Assembly: GCA_963556145.1 (NCBI GenBank) | Contig: OY744461.1 | Coordinates: 6,582,891-6,646,890, forward strand | Reading direction: 5' to 3' | DNA: 64,000 nt | Origin: Hygrocybe punicea | Taxonomy: Eukaryota > Basidiomycota > Agaricomycetes > Agaricales > Hygrophoraceae | Shown here: in pieces, positions 1 to 10,551 of the stretch | How positions within the stretch are numbered: the stretch's first letter is position 1 | Layout of the letters: every line of letters starts with the position of its first letter | The notes under the pieces: model-generated | Seen by the model: the letters and a program-made list of their open reading frames with translations, nothing else | The model's database searches: none | What the model was told of the DNA's origin: nothing | Position numbers and translations under genes: made by a program

Positions 1-2002
1 TCTTGGAAGCCACTGATAAGACTTTGATCATTGAACTGAACCATCAGTATGTGATGACTAACAATTAATGCACAACAACTCATACCATGCTTGAAGCTAT
101 AGACAAGTGCCCACTTTCAGTGGAGACACCATTGGACGGTTCCCTGCCAATATCTCCGAAATGAAAAAATTGGCTGCACGGGATTTCAAGGATATCTTAC
201 AGGTTAGTATTCTATTCTGCCTTATCATCAGTCAGCTGACCGCAGGATTACCAGTGTGCCATCCCAGTCTTTGACGGCCTCCTGCCTGAGCCGCACAACA
301 GTGCCATTCTAGAGTTACTCTTTGTCTGCGCACATTGGCATGGCATAGCCAAGCTTCATATGCATACTGATATCACTCTAGACATCCTTGACCAGATAAC
401 CACTCAAGTTGGTATGGCATTCTGCAAGTTCACCGACCAGACATGTGCAGCCTTCGACACACAGGAACTTACCCATGAGGTAGATGCATGTAAGTGTCAT
501 CAGCTGAAGAAAAAACAAGCACTTTTGACACCTAACGGTCCGAGGGCCAACATGACGGTTCAGCCCTCACAGGAGAATGGGCCGTGGTGGAAGAAATTCA
601 ACCTCCATACCTACAAATATCATTCCCTTGGAGATTATGCGAGTATGATTCGTCGGGTAGGCACGACAGATTCCTACTCAACTGAGCCGGTAAGCATGTA
701 TTACTCTACTTGAGTTGGTCTTTACACACACATTCTAGGGTGAGCTCAAACACCGCACGCCAAAATCCTGGTACCCTCGCACAAGTCGAAAAGACTTCGA
801 GACGCAAATGGCTCAGATTGAGCGCAGAGAAGCTCGACTTCGCAAGATCAGAGGGAGAAATGCTCCGAGTTGGGCCGAAACAGTGGCGAAGACACCAGAA
901 GAACACCATCACATCAGGATATCACAGAATGAATACCAGCATATCGGCACCTTTCTTCGAGAGCATTCCGGCGACCCAGCAATCAAGGTAAGAGAAACGG
1001 TTGATAAAAAGCCAGTCGCAGTCTAACGTTCTTTTCTTGATAGAATTTTCTGCCCAAGCTTAAGCAACACCTCCTCGCCTGCATCATGCCGACAATACAA
1101 GATTATGCTACACAGGATGGCAGTGACACTCACTGTCCTCAAGTTCTTTTCAGGCATGACCATATCTACAAGCATAATATTTTGCGCGTTAACTACACCA
1201 CTTATGACGTCCGATATTCTCGAGACGTGGTAAATGCATCCACCTTACATTGCAACATCATGGTCTTGAATGATGAGGATGGTCAACACACGAACCCTCA
1301 TCCATTCAGCTATGCTAAAATCCTTGGAACTTATCATGTCAACATGGTGTACATTGGCCCCGGAATGATTAACTACCAACCCCACCGAATGGAGTTCTTA
1401 TGGGTAAGGTGGTACCGTCGAGTGGATACAACAAGAGCAGGCTGGGATGTTCGCAAACTCGATCTTGTCCAATTCCTGCCAGTGGGTGAAGACAACGCTT
1501 TTGGGTTTATCGACCCTTTGGATGTTCTGAGAAGTTTTCATTTGATTCCTGCCTTTGCTAGGGGGAAGTTACATGTTGCTGGCAAGGGTTTGTTGGTGTG
1601 TGCTCGAGATTCATCAGACTGGGTGGCATATTATGTGAATCGGTAAGCACGTCGATGAAATCTGCCACCGCCATCTCAACTTTTATTTTAAGATTTGTTG
1701 ATCGCGATATGATTATGTGGTACTACGTAGGCCTTGGTGTGGGGCATAAGCATGTTCACCCTAATGCTGGCTGGTCACTTAACCAGTCAGCTGCTGAAGG
1801 ATTGGGATCTGAAAGAGAGGAAATGGATCCAGAAGCTCTGGGCAAGGAACATTCTTCCTTGGATTCTGGTGTGGCCTCCCAATCTGAAGATGAGGGATCC
1901 AGTGACAGTCATGCCAGTGAAGAGGGTGACGAGGACTCTGACATGCACACAGACGACGAGGAATTACTTGCTATGGAAGATATGTACGGGTCGAACTCCT
2001 AG
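1..2002 (+). CDS. Basidiomycete CACTA/KDZ-type transposase, 3' part (copy 1)
   Basis: 3' portion of a large DNA-transposase-type gene, truncated by the left window edge. Exons separated by short introns (for example ~206-250, 690-738, 990-1044, 1643-1689) give a chain that matches copy 2 at 14.3-17.2 kb block for block. Shared landmarks are a Met-Lys-Lys-Leu-Ala-x-Arg-Asp-Phe segment, 'CAAFDT', 'KFNLHTYKYHSLGDYA', 'LRVNYTTYD', 'HPFSYAKILG' and 'EFLWVRW'. Near the end comes the 'FVDRDM' segment, then an acidic Ser/Asp/Glu-rich tail ending at 2002. I know this C-terminal architecture as a repeated family in mushroom genomes, usually placed with CACTA or KDZ transposases; which of the two is uncertain. 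No frameshift or stop interrupts the visible exons, so this copy may be recent. Catalytic residues lie upstream of the window or cannot be assigned. Confidence 0.6.
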
Positions 2003-2548
2003 ATACATCTGATGACTTATAATTACCCAGTGACACCCCCTGTGAAATAGATGGCGGTTTGACATCGCACAAGCTTGCAAGTGCGAGGAGAGCTAGGGCT
2101 TTGTAAGCAAGCCCAAATAGACTAATTGCCTGCGGAAATAGCATTGACGCAAGCAATTCCTCGTATATAGTTCTGCTGCCTTGTTTTCTTGTTACCTCGT
2201 CTTTTCTCCCTCCTTCTTCACCCCCAGTGAAAATCGGACATTTTCATATGTTATTGCATCGTGTGAATACGTGCGAAATACAATATCTGTATTCTGATAG
2301 TTTGCCATGTAATGAACTTATTCCATGTGCTCTCAGTGTCTCCCTTAATCTGTTTGTCCGCTGGACTCGTTTTTTACTTACTACCAGTGGGTGGAATCCT
2401 TTCTTTCACTAAGTCCCCTCTCTTTCTCTGCTGCCACCACCTGCAACTCCAACATCTCCACCATCCACTAGCCCTGCTCATCGCATACACTGTGTGCATG
2501 TTTGTGCATGACAGCAGTCCCAACTACCACTAGCAGGAGGAAGGCCAT
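2003..2548. other. Gap without a recognised gene
   Basis: Sequence between the transposase stop and the next ORF. I see only short ORFs without family features and no clear repeat. It may hold the 3' end of the transposon, but I could not place a terminal inverted repeat. Confidence 0.3.
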
Positions 2549-3133
2549 GTGAGTCTCTCAGTGTCCTCTGCAGTCCCAACACCCACATCATATAGATCGT
2601 CCCCTCACCCAGCATTCAGACAACCAGGAACAACCCGGACACAAGTGCCCCCTCCCAAGCGATCTGCAGGGCTTGCTGGTAAGTCACCAGAAAGACGTAC
2701 CCAGCTGCATGTTTTGGGTCTCACGGATGTAACTACAATTTTTGCACCCAATATCCCTGACAAAAACGAGGACTGGCGTGTAAGAACTTCGGTTCTGGTT
2801 GTCAACAAGATGGCTTACAGAATCGCAGATAACTTGGGCAAGGATGACAGCCCCAAAATGTTCCACCTTGTACAGCCTAAGTTTTTGGAGAGAAAGGATG
2901 AAGCAGTTTTTGCTATCTTTGGGCGTTCCCAGCCATTTGCAGGACACAACGCCCTAACCAAGTACCTGCATGCTCATTTTTTGTCCGTCTTCTCAACACA
3001 CCTTGCTGCCTGGACTGAAACAAGAACAAAGGCATTCCTGATGCCCTCCGTCATTCATTCCTCAAGCTTAACAAGCTTCTCCATGATGAACTCTATTCTC
3101 TGTCGTGTTCAAATCGCAAGTTGTCTCAAGTGA
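2549..3133 (+). CDS. Uncharacterised ORF, 194 aa, possibly a decayed fragment
   Basis: Open frame starting with a Ser/Pro/Thr-rich segment (residues 1-45). A more ordinary region follows that includes 'FAPNIPDKNEDWRVRTSVL' and 'FHLVQPKFLERKDEAVFA'. The last ~50 residues become Ser-rich and low complexity, as if the frame had been lost there. I do not recognise a domain. It lies between a transposase copy and a repeat array, so it may be a TE-associated fragment. Treated as a weak candidate gene. Confidence 0.25.
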   Translation: MSLSVSSAVPTPTSYRSSPHPAFRQPGTTRTQVPPPKRSAGLAGKSPERRTQLHVLGLTDVTTIFAPNIPDKNEDWRVRTSVLVVNKMAYRIADNLGKDDSPKMFHLVQPKFLERKDEAVFAIFGRSQPFAGHNALTKYLHAHFLSVFSTHLAAWTETRTKAFLMPSVIHSSSLTSFSMMNSILCRVQIASCLK

Positions 3134-3499
3134 GCGGATTGATGGCTGGTAAGATGCTTGGTCAAGAGGAGTCCTGTCTTCATTGCGGCACCTCTGGCAT
3201 TGTTCTATACCTAGTTGAGAAAACGCGATATGTTCCCAACGGTCCCGGCAGGGATCTGCGCATCTTGTTTTGATGGAGCATAACCCATTCAATTGCACCG
3301 AGATTGCCCAAATTTGTGCTACTGAGGGACGGGTTTCACCAAAGGGGTTAGACTTGTTTAGTGGGCCAGTGCTGTGCATGGCATGAACGAGTTCTTTTTT
3401 TCCCCTCTCCACTTCCATGATGAAGTAAACAATTGCATAAAGCATGTTACATATGGTATAAGATACATAGCATATGTTGTATACTGCCAATTATTCTAA

Positions 3500-3955
3500 T
3501 AAGCCCATCTCTCACCTCAGCAACATGAAAAGTAGAAAAAATAAAACTACATAAAGTGTCTTGAGTGTTCATCAACCTCCTCTCTTACTGTCATGTCTTC
3601 TGTGCTGTATCATTATATAATATTCTCAGCCAAAAAAGAAATGTTGAGGAGGCAATAGGTCAACTATCAAATACAACTGCCTCCTAAACATTATGATAAT
3701 AATTGACTTACCTTCTCCAGGATATTCTATGCTGTACAACAGATGACAACATGAAGACAGCTGTGCTTGATGATTGGGCTAATGTTACATATGGCAAGAA
3801 CAAAGTCTTTTTTCTTTTATTGGATTTTTGTTTGTATGATTATTATGAACACCATAATTTTGCTTGAAATAAATTAGCATATAAGATAATGTATATATAT
3901 GGTAATATCACATTGAATTTTATGTTTTAAGTAAAAATATCAGTATATTATCTGA
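3500..3955. other. AT-rich gap, no gene seen
   Basis: AT-rich non-coding stretch leading into the repeat array at ~3.96 kb. No ORF of note and no tRNA-like structure was seen. Confidence 0.3.
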
Positions 3956-3959
3956 GTTA

Positions 3960-4185
3960 AGCTCATTTCTGCTTATATGGCTGATATTTCCATATATAGT
4001 AATAGTGGTCACATGTGACTATGACTCCTGTGATCAGCTCAAAATTTAGCATTTATAGTGTAAAATTGCCTTATATGGTTAGACTGGTCACATGTGACTG
4101 TCACCATTGTGATCAGTAAAAAATTTGCTATACAATATCAGAAATTGCCTTATATGGTTAGATTGGTCACATGTGACTGTCACAC
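3960..4185. repeat. Dispersed repeat with three 'GGTCACATGTGACT' cores
   Basis: The palindromic core GGTCACATGTGACT recurs at about 4008, 4087 and 4164, embedded in similar flanks (…CCTTATATGGTTAGA…, …GTGATCAG…AAAATTT…). It forms an imperfect tandem array with a unit of ~80 bp. A related copy lies on the opposite strand at about 12377-12480. It has no coding capacity and behaves like a short dispersed non-autonomous element. Confidence 0.6.
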
Positions 4186-4428
4186 CTTGCCCGAAATAGT
4201 TATATTAGTCAGCAGTTCAATTTTCAGCTGATTCCAATAAGAATTGAAGTCAGTATGAATATTTTGAATATAATTTGAAGGTAATGTGTCTTTTCTGAGG
4301 CAACCCATATTTGGATGCTTATGTAAGCTTGTCCACACATGGCTAGGACCACATGTTATTTTTCAGTATAACAAGTAGAATCATATCTTTTACCAAAAAA
4401 AAAAGTCCCCTACATACGATCAACTTCA

Positions 4429-4455
4429 TTAATTAATTAATTGATTAATTAATTA
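4429..4455. repeat. Short AATTAATT tract
   Basis: Low-complexity run of TTAA/AATTAATT units directly upstream of a small tandem repeat. Confidence 0.5.
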
Positions 4456-4518
4456 CGAACCCTCACTGAACCAGGTCTGATAAAGAACGAGTCTTTTAAT
4501 TTATTAAAAGAACTTGTA

Positions 4519-4553
4519 ACAACGACAAGATCGACAAGATCGACAAGATCGAT
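4519..4553. repeat. GACAAGATC microsatellite-like tandem repeat
   Basis: Three consecutive copies of a 9-10 bp unit (CGACAAGAT) end in GATCGATCG, immediately before the adenylate-cyclase fragment. Confidence 0.6.
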
Positions 4554-5160
4554 CGTTTGGCTTCTACCATCTACTACCTTCAACCCCCACCCAGAAATTC
4601 GCACCTGGCCATTGTCAGAATTGGACGAATTCTTAATTTTTGGAAATCACGGTTTATGGGACTACGTGTCATATCAGACAGCAGTGGACATTGCTTGTTC
4701 CAAGTCAGATCCGATGATCGCAGCTCAGAAGCTGCGCGATTTCACAATCAACTATGGCACCATGGAATGCACAACGATTATGGTTATCAGCGTTGGCGAT
4801 CTTTTCCACAACCACACCTGTCAACCAACATTGGATTCCATTGTTGACCCAGACATGTACTCAAGTCTCGGCAAGGTGCACAGACGCAAAGACGACATCT
4901 CTCATTGCAACATTTCTCAGTTGGACGACGAAGTACCACCACCGACTGGACACCTTGCTTTGGTCTTCACAGATATTCGAAACTTGACACATCTTTGGGA
5001 GGCAAATGCAGGTATGCCATCAGCAATGCGACTGCACAATAATCTTCTTTGTTGGCAATTGCGACTCTGCGGAGGGCACAAGGTGAAGACAGAAGGGGAC
5101 ACATTCATGTGCTCATTCCCGACCACTCTCTCTGCTCTGTGGTGGTGTCTTAGTGTACAA
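4554..5160 (+). pseudogene. Adenylate cyclase fragment (end of PP2C-like region plus start of cyclase domain)
   Basis: One uninterrupted frame reads 'RTWPLSELDEFLIFGNHG', 'YQTAVDIACSKSDPMIAAQK', then 'PTGHLALVFTDIRNLTHLWE' and 'GGHKVKTEGDTFMCSFPTT'. This order, PP2C-like domain then class III nucleotidyl cyclase, is that of the fungal Ras-regulated adenylate cyclase (CYR1/UAC1 type), a protein of well over 1,500 residues that makes cAMP. Both metal-binding Asp positions (FTD, EGD) are present. Similarity is lost after 'LSALWWCLSVQ' (~5160), and the leucine-rich-repeat N-terminus and the rest of the catalytic domain are missing. A captured or duplicated fragment among repeats, presumably not functional. 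Confidence 0.6.
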
Positions 5161-5760
5161 GTCCCATTTATTCAATCCTCGGTGGCAGTGGAAGTGTGGG
5201 CAAAGTCTTGGAGGCAGAGATGGAGGCAGTGGCACTGCATTGCCATTTTGTTACTGGTCATGGAGCTGGAAGAGGTCAGTGAATGTGCTCCCTCACTCTT
5301 GGCATCTCTGTGTGTACAAGCAAGCTGATATTTTACCTAAATTTGTCTCATCAACCACTTCTACTCACCCCACTGAAAGCAAGCAGCAATGGCATCATTC
5401 GCATTCGCTCTTGCAGCAGCCGCCACCACAATACGATCACTCCAAGCAAGGGTATGCCCAGTATCAACCCCCTGTCCTCCCTTTCGATGACCTTCAGAGT
5501 TCTTTGACGACCAGGATCCTTTGAAACCAAGTTTTTCACAACAAACGTTACGCATATATTCTGATAAATATTCTGATCAGTGATCACTCTAATGTACAGC
5601 ATTCTTTGCACCCATCCACCCTCCTGTTAATCAAGTAGATATGATGCATAGATCAAATGCGTGTGTCTTGACCCATCTCAGTGCCAACTTGCCACTCTCC
5701 TTGGTCAATGGTGCCTTATCAGAAAATGACTGCAATTTAAAAACCCAGATGCGAGAGCAG
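5161..5760. other. Gap after the cyclase fragment
   Basis: No recognisable domain; short ORFs in several frames only. Probably decayed sequence flanking the cyclase fragment. Confidence 0.3.
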
Positions 5761-5765
5761 GGCAG

Positions 5766-5993
5766 ATGGATGCAGTAGTGTCATCATTGTCGACAATGTC
5801 CGATTACAAACCCACAGTAGAGGGGCACGAACCTGAGTGGATTTCAGGAATCTCACGATGGGATGGAGAAGAACTAGACCAGGAGCCGAGGCGAGGGATT
5901 GTGTATGGTGGTGACAGGTCACAAAGTAAGTCAACATTTTACAGCGAGATGTACACTGATTATCAGGAATCTTTTCATGGTCAACCATTGTAA
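5766..5993 (+). CDS. Small uncharacterised ORF, 75 aa
   Basis: Acidic, Ser-rich 75-residue frame with 'GISRWDGEELDQEP' and 'STFYSEMYTDYQESFHGQ'. Composition looks protein-like (few rare residues, aromatic-rich end), but I recognise no family. A GT at the 'CAAAGTAAG' site (~5922) could be a splice donor, so it might be one exon of a longer gene. Weak candidate. Confidence 0.2.
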   Translation: MDAVVSSLSTMSDYKPTVEGHEPEWISGISRWDGEELDQEPRRGIVYGGDRSQSKSTFYSEMYTDYQESFHGQPL

Positions 5994-5999
5994 GAACAA

Positions 6000-6823
6000 C
6001 TCTGTCACAAAGACCACATTCAGTGCACTCTGGAATGGACTTGATGAGGTCACGAAACAGGTAGGTTCTCAGAACCCTCTCATAAATTTATTGACTACAG
6101 GTAGCAATATGAGAAGCTTAGCATCAAGAACTAAAGGAAGCAAAGGTATGAGCACTGTCAGCTGTGACGAGTGGACAGATGTGACCAAGAATGGGGGAGT
6201 AGGATCAAGGGAATGGGAGTGGGGAGGAACAATGAAGAGGGGGAGGGGAACAATACACCAATATGTAGAACGATCGCAAACGATGTCATTCGATAGAATT
6301 GAAAAGGAATTATAACCAGAAACATATGAAAGCAGAATCTTAGTGCCCTTGGTCAATTCTCGTTTGGAATGTAATTCGCACTAATGATTATATTTCACGC
6401 GATGTAGTTACATATGAAAATGTCCTATCTTTACTGGGAGCTTGCTCCCAGATCCTTTTTGCGTTCTGTCACTCACTCTTTCGCAGAGAATTTTTCTTAC
6501 ACTCGAGATCCTTCACCCAAACCACAAAATGAGATTACAATTTTATCTTGTTGTCTCACTTTGTCCTCCGTTGTAAATCTTTCATGTATCAGTCTTTAAC
6601 CTCGAGCTCTCTTCCATTAATCTTATTTTGCGTATCTATGACTATGAAACTTACAAAGCCAGCGTAAAATTACAGAGAGATAGCTATGTAAAATTGAGAG
6701 CAGGACCCCGAAAATGAGAGGCATCATGAAAAAATGAGACGGTGAAAATGAGAGCAGTCACGTTTTACCCACGCAGGGGTATAAAAAGCCAATATTCCAT
6801 TTGAATTTTAAGCATACCTCTTG
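6000..6823. other. Gap without recognised gene, purine-rich patch at 6170-6260
   Basis: Contains a GGGGAG-rich stretch (~6190-6255) and otherwise AT-rich non-coding sequence. A GTATAAAA at ~6779 lies ~45 nt before the ATG of the DUF6698 gene and may be its TATA element. Confidence 0.3.
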
Positions 6824-8215
6824 ATGTCCTCAGACAAGAATGACTCTTCGAACACTCCTCGTAGTCAGAAACGACCTGGAGCTTTACACCTTGGTCCTAG
6901 GAAAAAGCCATTCATTACCACCTTCCTGATCTCTACGTTCTGATCTAATTTCTACTCAGGTGTAGCGGTGGTACGGACCCACTTGTGCATCACGGAAGGC
7001 ATTTTGGACACACCATTCATGCACTATGCACCGTTAGTGCCCTTCTGAACAATGGTATCTTGCGCATGGGAGAACTTGCAGAGGAGCCGGAGGAAACGTT
7101 CACCCATGAGTTCGCGTTCTTTGTTTTGCTCTAGCATGAATTTATTGACTCTTATTGGTAGGGAATGCCAGGAGCATAGAGTTTTCCAACAACTGCTGCA
7201 AATGGTACCGGGGCTCGAGGAGCGCTTATTGGAAGGCTCTGACGAAGACGTGGTGCATATAGGCGAACTGGTACGTATTGTCTCCGACTCAACATCGCGG
7301 CAACTAACTTGGCGACAGATACAAAGAGGCTCCTCCAATGCAAGGGCTGACAACACCAAAAGCCTGAAAGGAGCCATCCTAGATTGGATTACGCCCCATG
7401 GCCAGCCTCTGAACCTGCCCTTGGCTCGCAATATCAAAACTGATCGTGGCTTCCATCATGAGCGCACTGGGGCACTATTGTGTCCTGCCTCTCTGAAGTG
7501 GTCCGATGCTGAGTATGCCAACTGAATCTATGTGATACACACTCTAATATTAATTAGGATCAAGGACAAGCTACGCAGTGGTGAAATGCAGGTACCAGGA
7601 GATCAGTGGCCCATTTTCTTGTATCAAGGGTACACTTATGAGTGGGAGGATCCATGGAACAGTTTGTTCAGAAGTGCTCTTCTTGTTTGTGTAAGCGCAA
7701 TGACAATCTCTTCTGGCCTCCAGTGCTAATACTTTCTTAGGCATACAAGCATATTTTCACATCCCCAAGTTCTGTCAAAAAGGAGCCCAAAGCCACATGG
7801 TCTGGCAACGCACAAATTCACGGCATGACTCATATCACATCTCCTTCAGTTGCCTATGTTGCTACTCAGGTAACTGTTTCGTCTCCATTGCTAATCGTCA
7901 CTTGTGTATCTGAGATTTATTGCAGGTTTGCTTTGCACTCTCTTCGTCACCTGTTTTCTTGAGAACAGATCTTATCATAGACTCTGAGCGGTTTTACAAC
8001 ATGGTGCTCGATATCTTTGATGACATTGAAGAAAGAGCGGAGGTCGATGACCTTCTTACGTGGTGGAATCAGTGAGTCACGTTGTTGTGCCTCCTTATCT
8101 ATCTGAACTGCTCTGCAGCCAGATCTTCCCAAGTTACTCATCAGCGAGGCCTCCTGTCTGCAAAGACAGCCCCCTCGCTCGGATAAAGGAAAGCGGTTGC
8201 AGCTCAGGGCCATGA
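6824..8215 (+). pseudogene. DUF6698-family protein gene, probably decaying
   Basis: Spliced frames give the hallmarks of a mushroom-expanded DUF6698 family: 'DPLVHHGRHFGHTIHALC', 'ECQEHRVFQQLLQMVPGLE', 'ADNTKSLKGAILDWITPHG', 'RGFHHERTGALLCP', 'VPGDQWPIFLYQGYTYE', 'AYKHIFTSPSSV', 'WWNHQIFPSYSS'. Introns are well formed, for example 7270-7319, 7513-7558, 7692-7740 and 7871-7926. Two places look damaged. Around 6960-6985 the residues I expect before 'DPLVHHG' lie in another frame. At the 3' end, 'IKES…' reads into a stop at 8213-8215, whereas the neighbouring frame gives the family-like 'KRLQLRAMN'. Function unknown. These proteins are numerous and often TE-associated in Agaricomycetes. If my memory of the family consensus is wrong, this could be intact. 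Confidence 0.55.
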
Positions 8216-8349
8216 ATGGCGAACTTCCTCATGATTAGGATTGTGTATCTTGAAACCTGTATCTATTCTAAACTTGCATCTGGAATGCATCTGAATCATA
8301 CCCTGTTCTGTCTTGAATGCTGTCATCAACTGAGTACCGCCAATACAAG

Positions 8350-8960
8350 AAATTTAGCCTCCGTTCTGGGTCCGTTCAACAGTCATTGGTGGCCGTTTTT
8401 TTTTTGATTCGGTCAACCAGCTGTCACATGGGTACATATGGTCAGCCTCGCAATTATCCATCTTCCATATGGATCCGATGCCAGACCTGCCATACTGTTG
8501 GCTACGGGCCACATGAAATCAGACCAACAAAGCAGTGCCCGATAGGTAAATTTTATCACGGTTCGTCGTCCATAGGGATTTGGTCCTAGACCCCCATACA
8601 GATGGCTACCAGCCACACAAAGTCAGAATGTCATTTCTGGTAAGTTTTACCAGGTCTACAGCTCTATACAAAGCCAGTCACCGCTGACCCTTTTGTCGCA
8701 ACATTACCGACTCAGCCAACCGGCCATCTTTCTTCCGTACCGTTAACAAAGCGGCGCCACACAGTTGCTTATGACAACCACTCATCTGCCCTATGGATCT
8801 GATCCCACATAAGTCCACATTGCTTTAGAGGTAAGTTTTACCAGGTCTGCAGACTCATATAAAGCCAGTAACTATGGACTCTTTTTGACAACATTGATAG
8901 TTCAGTCCAACAGCTATCTTTCCTCTGGTGTTCGCCAAAGCAGCATCATGCTGGCATGTT
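8350..8960. repeat. Imperfect repeat region around 'GGTAAGTTTTACCAGGTCT'
   Basis: GGTAAGTTTTACCAGGTCT occurs at 8639 and 8830. Each is followed by similar sequence (…ACAAAGCCAGT…CAACATT…CTCAGCC/TTCAGTC…GCCATCTTTC/GCTATCTTTC…AAAGC…). A more divergent unit (GGTAAATTTTATCAC) occurs at ~8547. Spacing of 190 bp between the two best copies suggests ancient tandem duplication. No ORF. Confidence 0.5.
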
Positions 8961-9833
8961 TGATCAATCCAATCATGCCTGTAGTGTAATGTAAAAGTAG
9001 CTGGAGTTTGCCACCCTTATAAAATATTAGCGCACCACAGAGTTCCTCTCAATTTCTGTCTTTATTCTGGGATTTGTGTCAATGATGATCATGTTGTCTC
9101 AATCTTAACATGTTGTTCAAATCTAGCAGCGCTCTAGTGGTATCTCTAGCTTTGGCAGAATGTCTGCAATAATTGGACTCATTGGATCAAATAAATAAAA
9201 TGTAATGCCTTCCCATGGTTGGTCATTTCCTCATCAATTTCCTGATGTATGCTTGTCTGCATGGAGATCATGACTACAAAAGTAATAAATATTGGCATGA
9301 ATAAAGAAAAACACGGTATATGTACTTCGAGCCCTTGACAAAATGAACAACTTTCTCTCTACAATCTTCTTCATAGGAGTTTATTTGATGGCATTACTTG
9401 ACAATATCATTTGAGGTGTCACAAAGTACTGGTTTGCTTTTTGTTTCATCCACAACTCACCACACACTAAATATTTTCTAAATGCAATTACAGGAGTAGA
9501 TAGCCCTTAAGACATAGTACAACTTTCCCTCTATAACCATGTCAATCCATGCAGTATTTCATGAGATATAAAATACAGCACTCAAAATTTTTCTAAGTCA
9601 ACATTTTTCCAAACTATCAAAAACATTCAAAAAGTCTCAAGAATTTCAAAAATGGCTGTAAGCTATTTGTAAAATACGACATTTTTGCCCGCCATGTAAG
9701 AAAACGGCTCTGATCAAGCGCCTCTCAGAAACTTCAAACTCACTTTCCACATGTTTATTTGGGCCTGGCTACTGTAATTGTACTTTCAGGTGCCAAATTG
9801 CACTCAAGTTATGTGGAAGCTGCGAGTCACGAT
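8961..9833. other. AT-rich gap, no gene seen
   Basis: Non-coding between the repeat region and the stop of the KPWE gene. No structured RNA or ORF was recognised. Confidence 0.3.
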
Positions 9834-10466
9834 TCAGGTGGCTTCCCAAGGTTTTTTCCTAGCTGGTGTTGCCGATTCACTGCGGGGTGCATCCTGGTTG
9901 GCAATAAATCAATAAGAAACAGATCGTCGACAGCACTACTCACATTCAACACTTCCGGGATGACTTTGTTGTTTGGAACCTGATCCGTCTTGCCTTGGTC
10001 GATGAGAATCTTTAGCTCCGCAAGGCTTAAGGGTTGAGTTCCGTGAGATTCATTTAATCTCAGAAAATGTGACGAGAATCGATGTTCCGAAGAAACATTT
10101 GTCAGCTTGCCACTCAAAGACTGCTCGTAATGAAGGATATTCTCGACCGTCACTGAAAACCCCGTTATGCTAATCCCAACAGGTAAGTGAAAAACTGCTC
10201 CAGATTCCAATCCTACGTACCGATTGAAGTAAAATACTCGTGCGCGACGAAGGATGTTTTTCCTTTCTTCTTCAGATGTTGTGGCAGCTCCCGCCAGTAC
10301 GCTCGCCAGGCCTTGCTAGTATATACAGTCGCCTTAGACTACAGCGAAAATTGTCGTTAGGCAGGAAACACACTTGATAAGTATCGTCCGAGTGGAAAGG
10401 GTAATCAACAAATTGTTGCAGCGGGTGTAATGTGTCGGAGGTACAGCGTTCTGGTTGCTCTTTCAT
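9834..10466 (-). CDS. KPWE-motif protein, Pex39-like candidate
   Basis: Four phase-consistent exons on the minus strand: 10466-10374, 10315-10221, 10169-9944 and 9893-9834, giving 157 aa. The N-terminus has 'DTLHPLQQFVDYPFHSDDTY', then 'RARVFYFNRITGFSVTVENI', then 'PLSLAELKILIDQGKTDQVP' with 'NNKVIPEVLN', and the C-terminus ends '…ARKKPWEAT'. The short Ile-Pro-containing helix-loop followed by a terminal KPWE is the pattern of the small fungal proteins grouped as KPWE-domain/DUF5572 and linked to peroxisomal PTS2 import (Pex39). I infer a peroxisomal import role from motif order only. The tail 'KPWE' is visible only if intron 9943-9894 is removed; read through, the frame gives an unrelated end. 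Its ATG lies 85 bp from the divergent ArfGAP gene. Confidence 0.7.
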
Positions 10467-10551
10467 TGGAGCTCAGAAATGGTCGGCTGCTGCCGGGCGA
10501 CTCAAAAAGTAATTGTCTCGGCAACTGACTCACTCTTGTGCAGGTCCTCTC
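10467..10551. promoter_or_regulatory. Divergent 85-bp promoter region (KPWE protein / ArfGAP)
   Basis: Only 85 bp separate the two start codons, so the 5' UTRs and core promoters must overlap. No clear TATA box is seen. Start choice is based on the first ATG giving conserved N-termini. Confidence 0.5.

Noticed and set aside
9759..9983. Plus-strand ORF of 74 aa over the KPWE gene
   Set aside because: Antisense shadow; the minus strand gives a four-exon protein with conserved motifs and proper splice sites.
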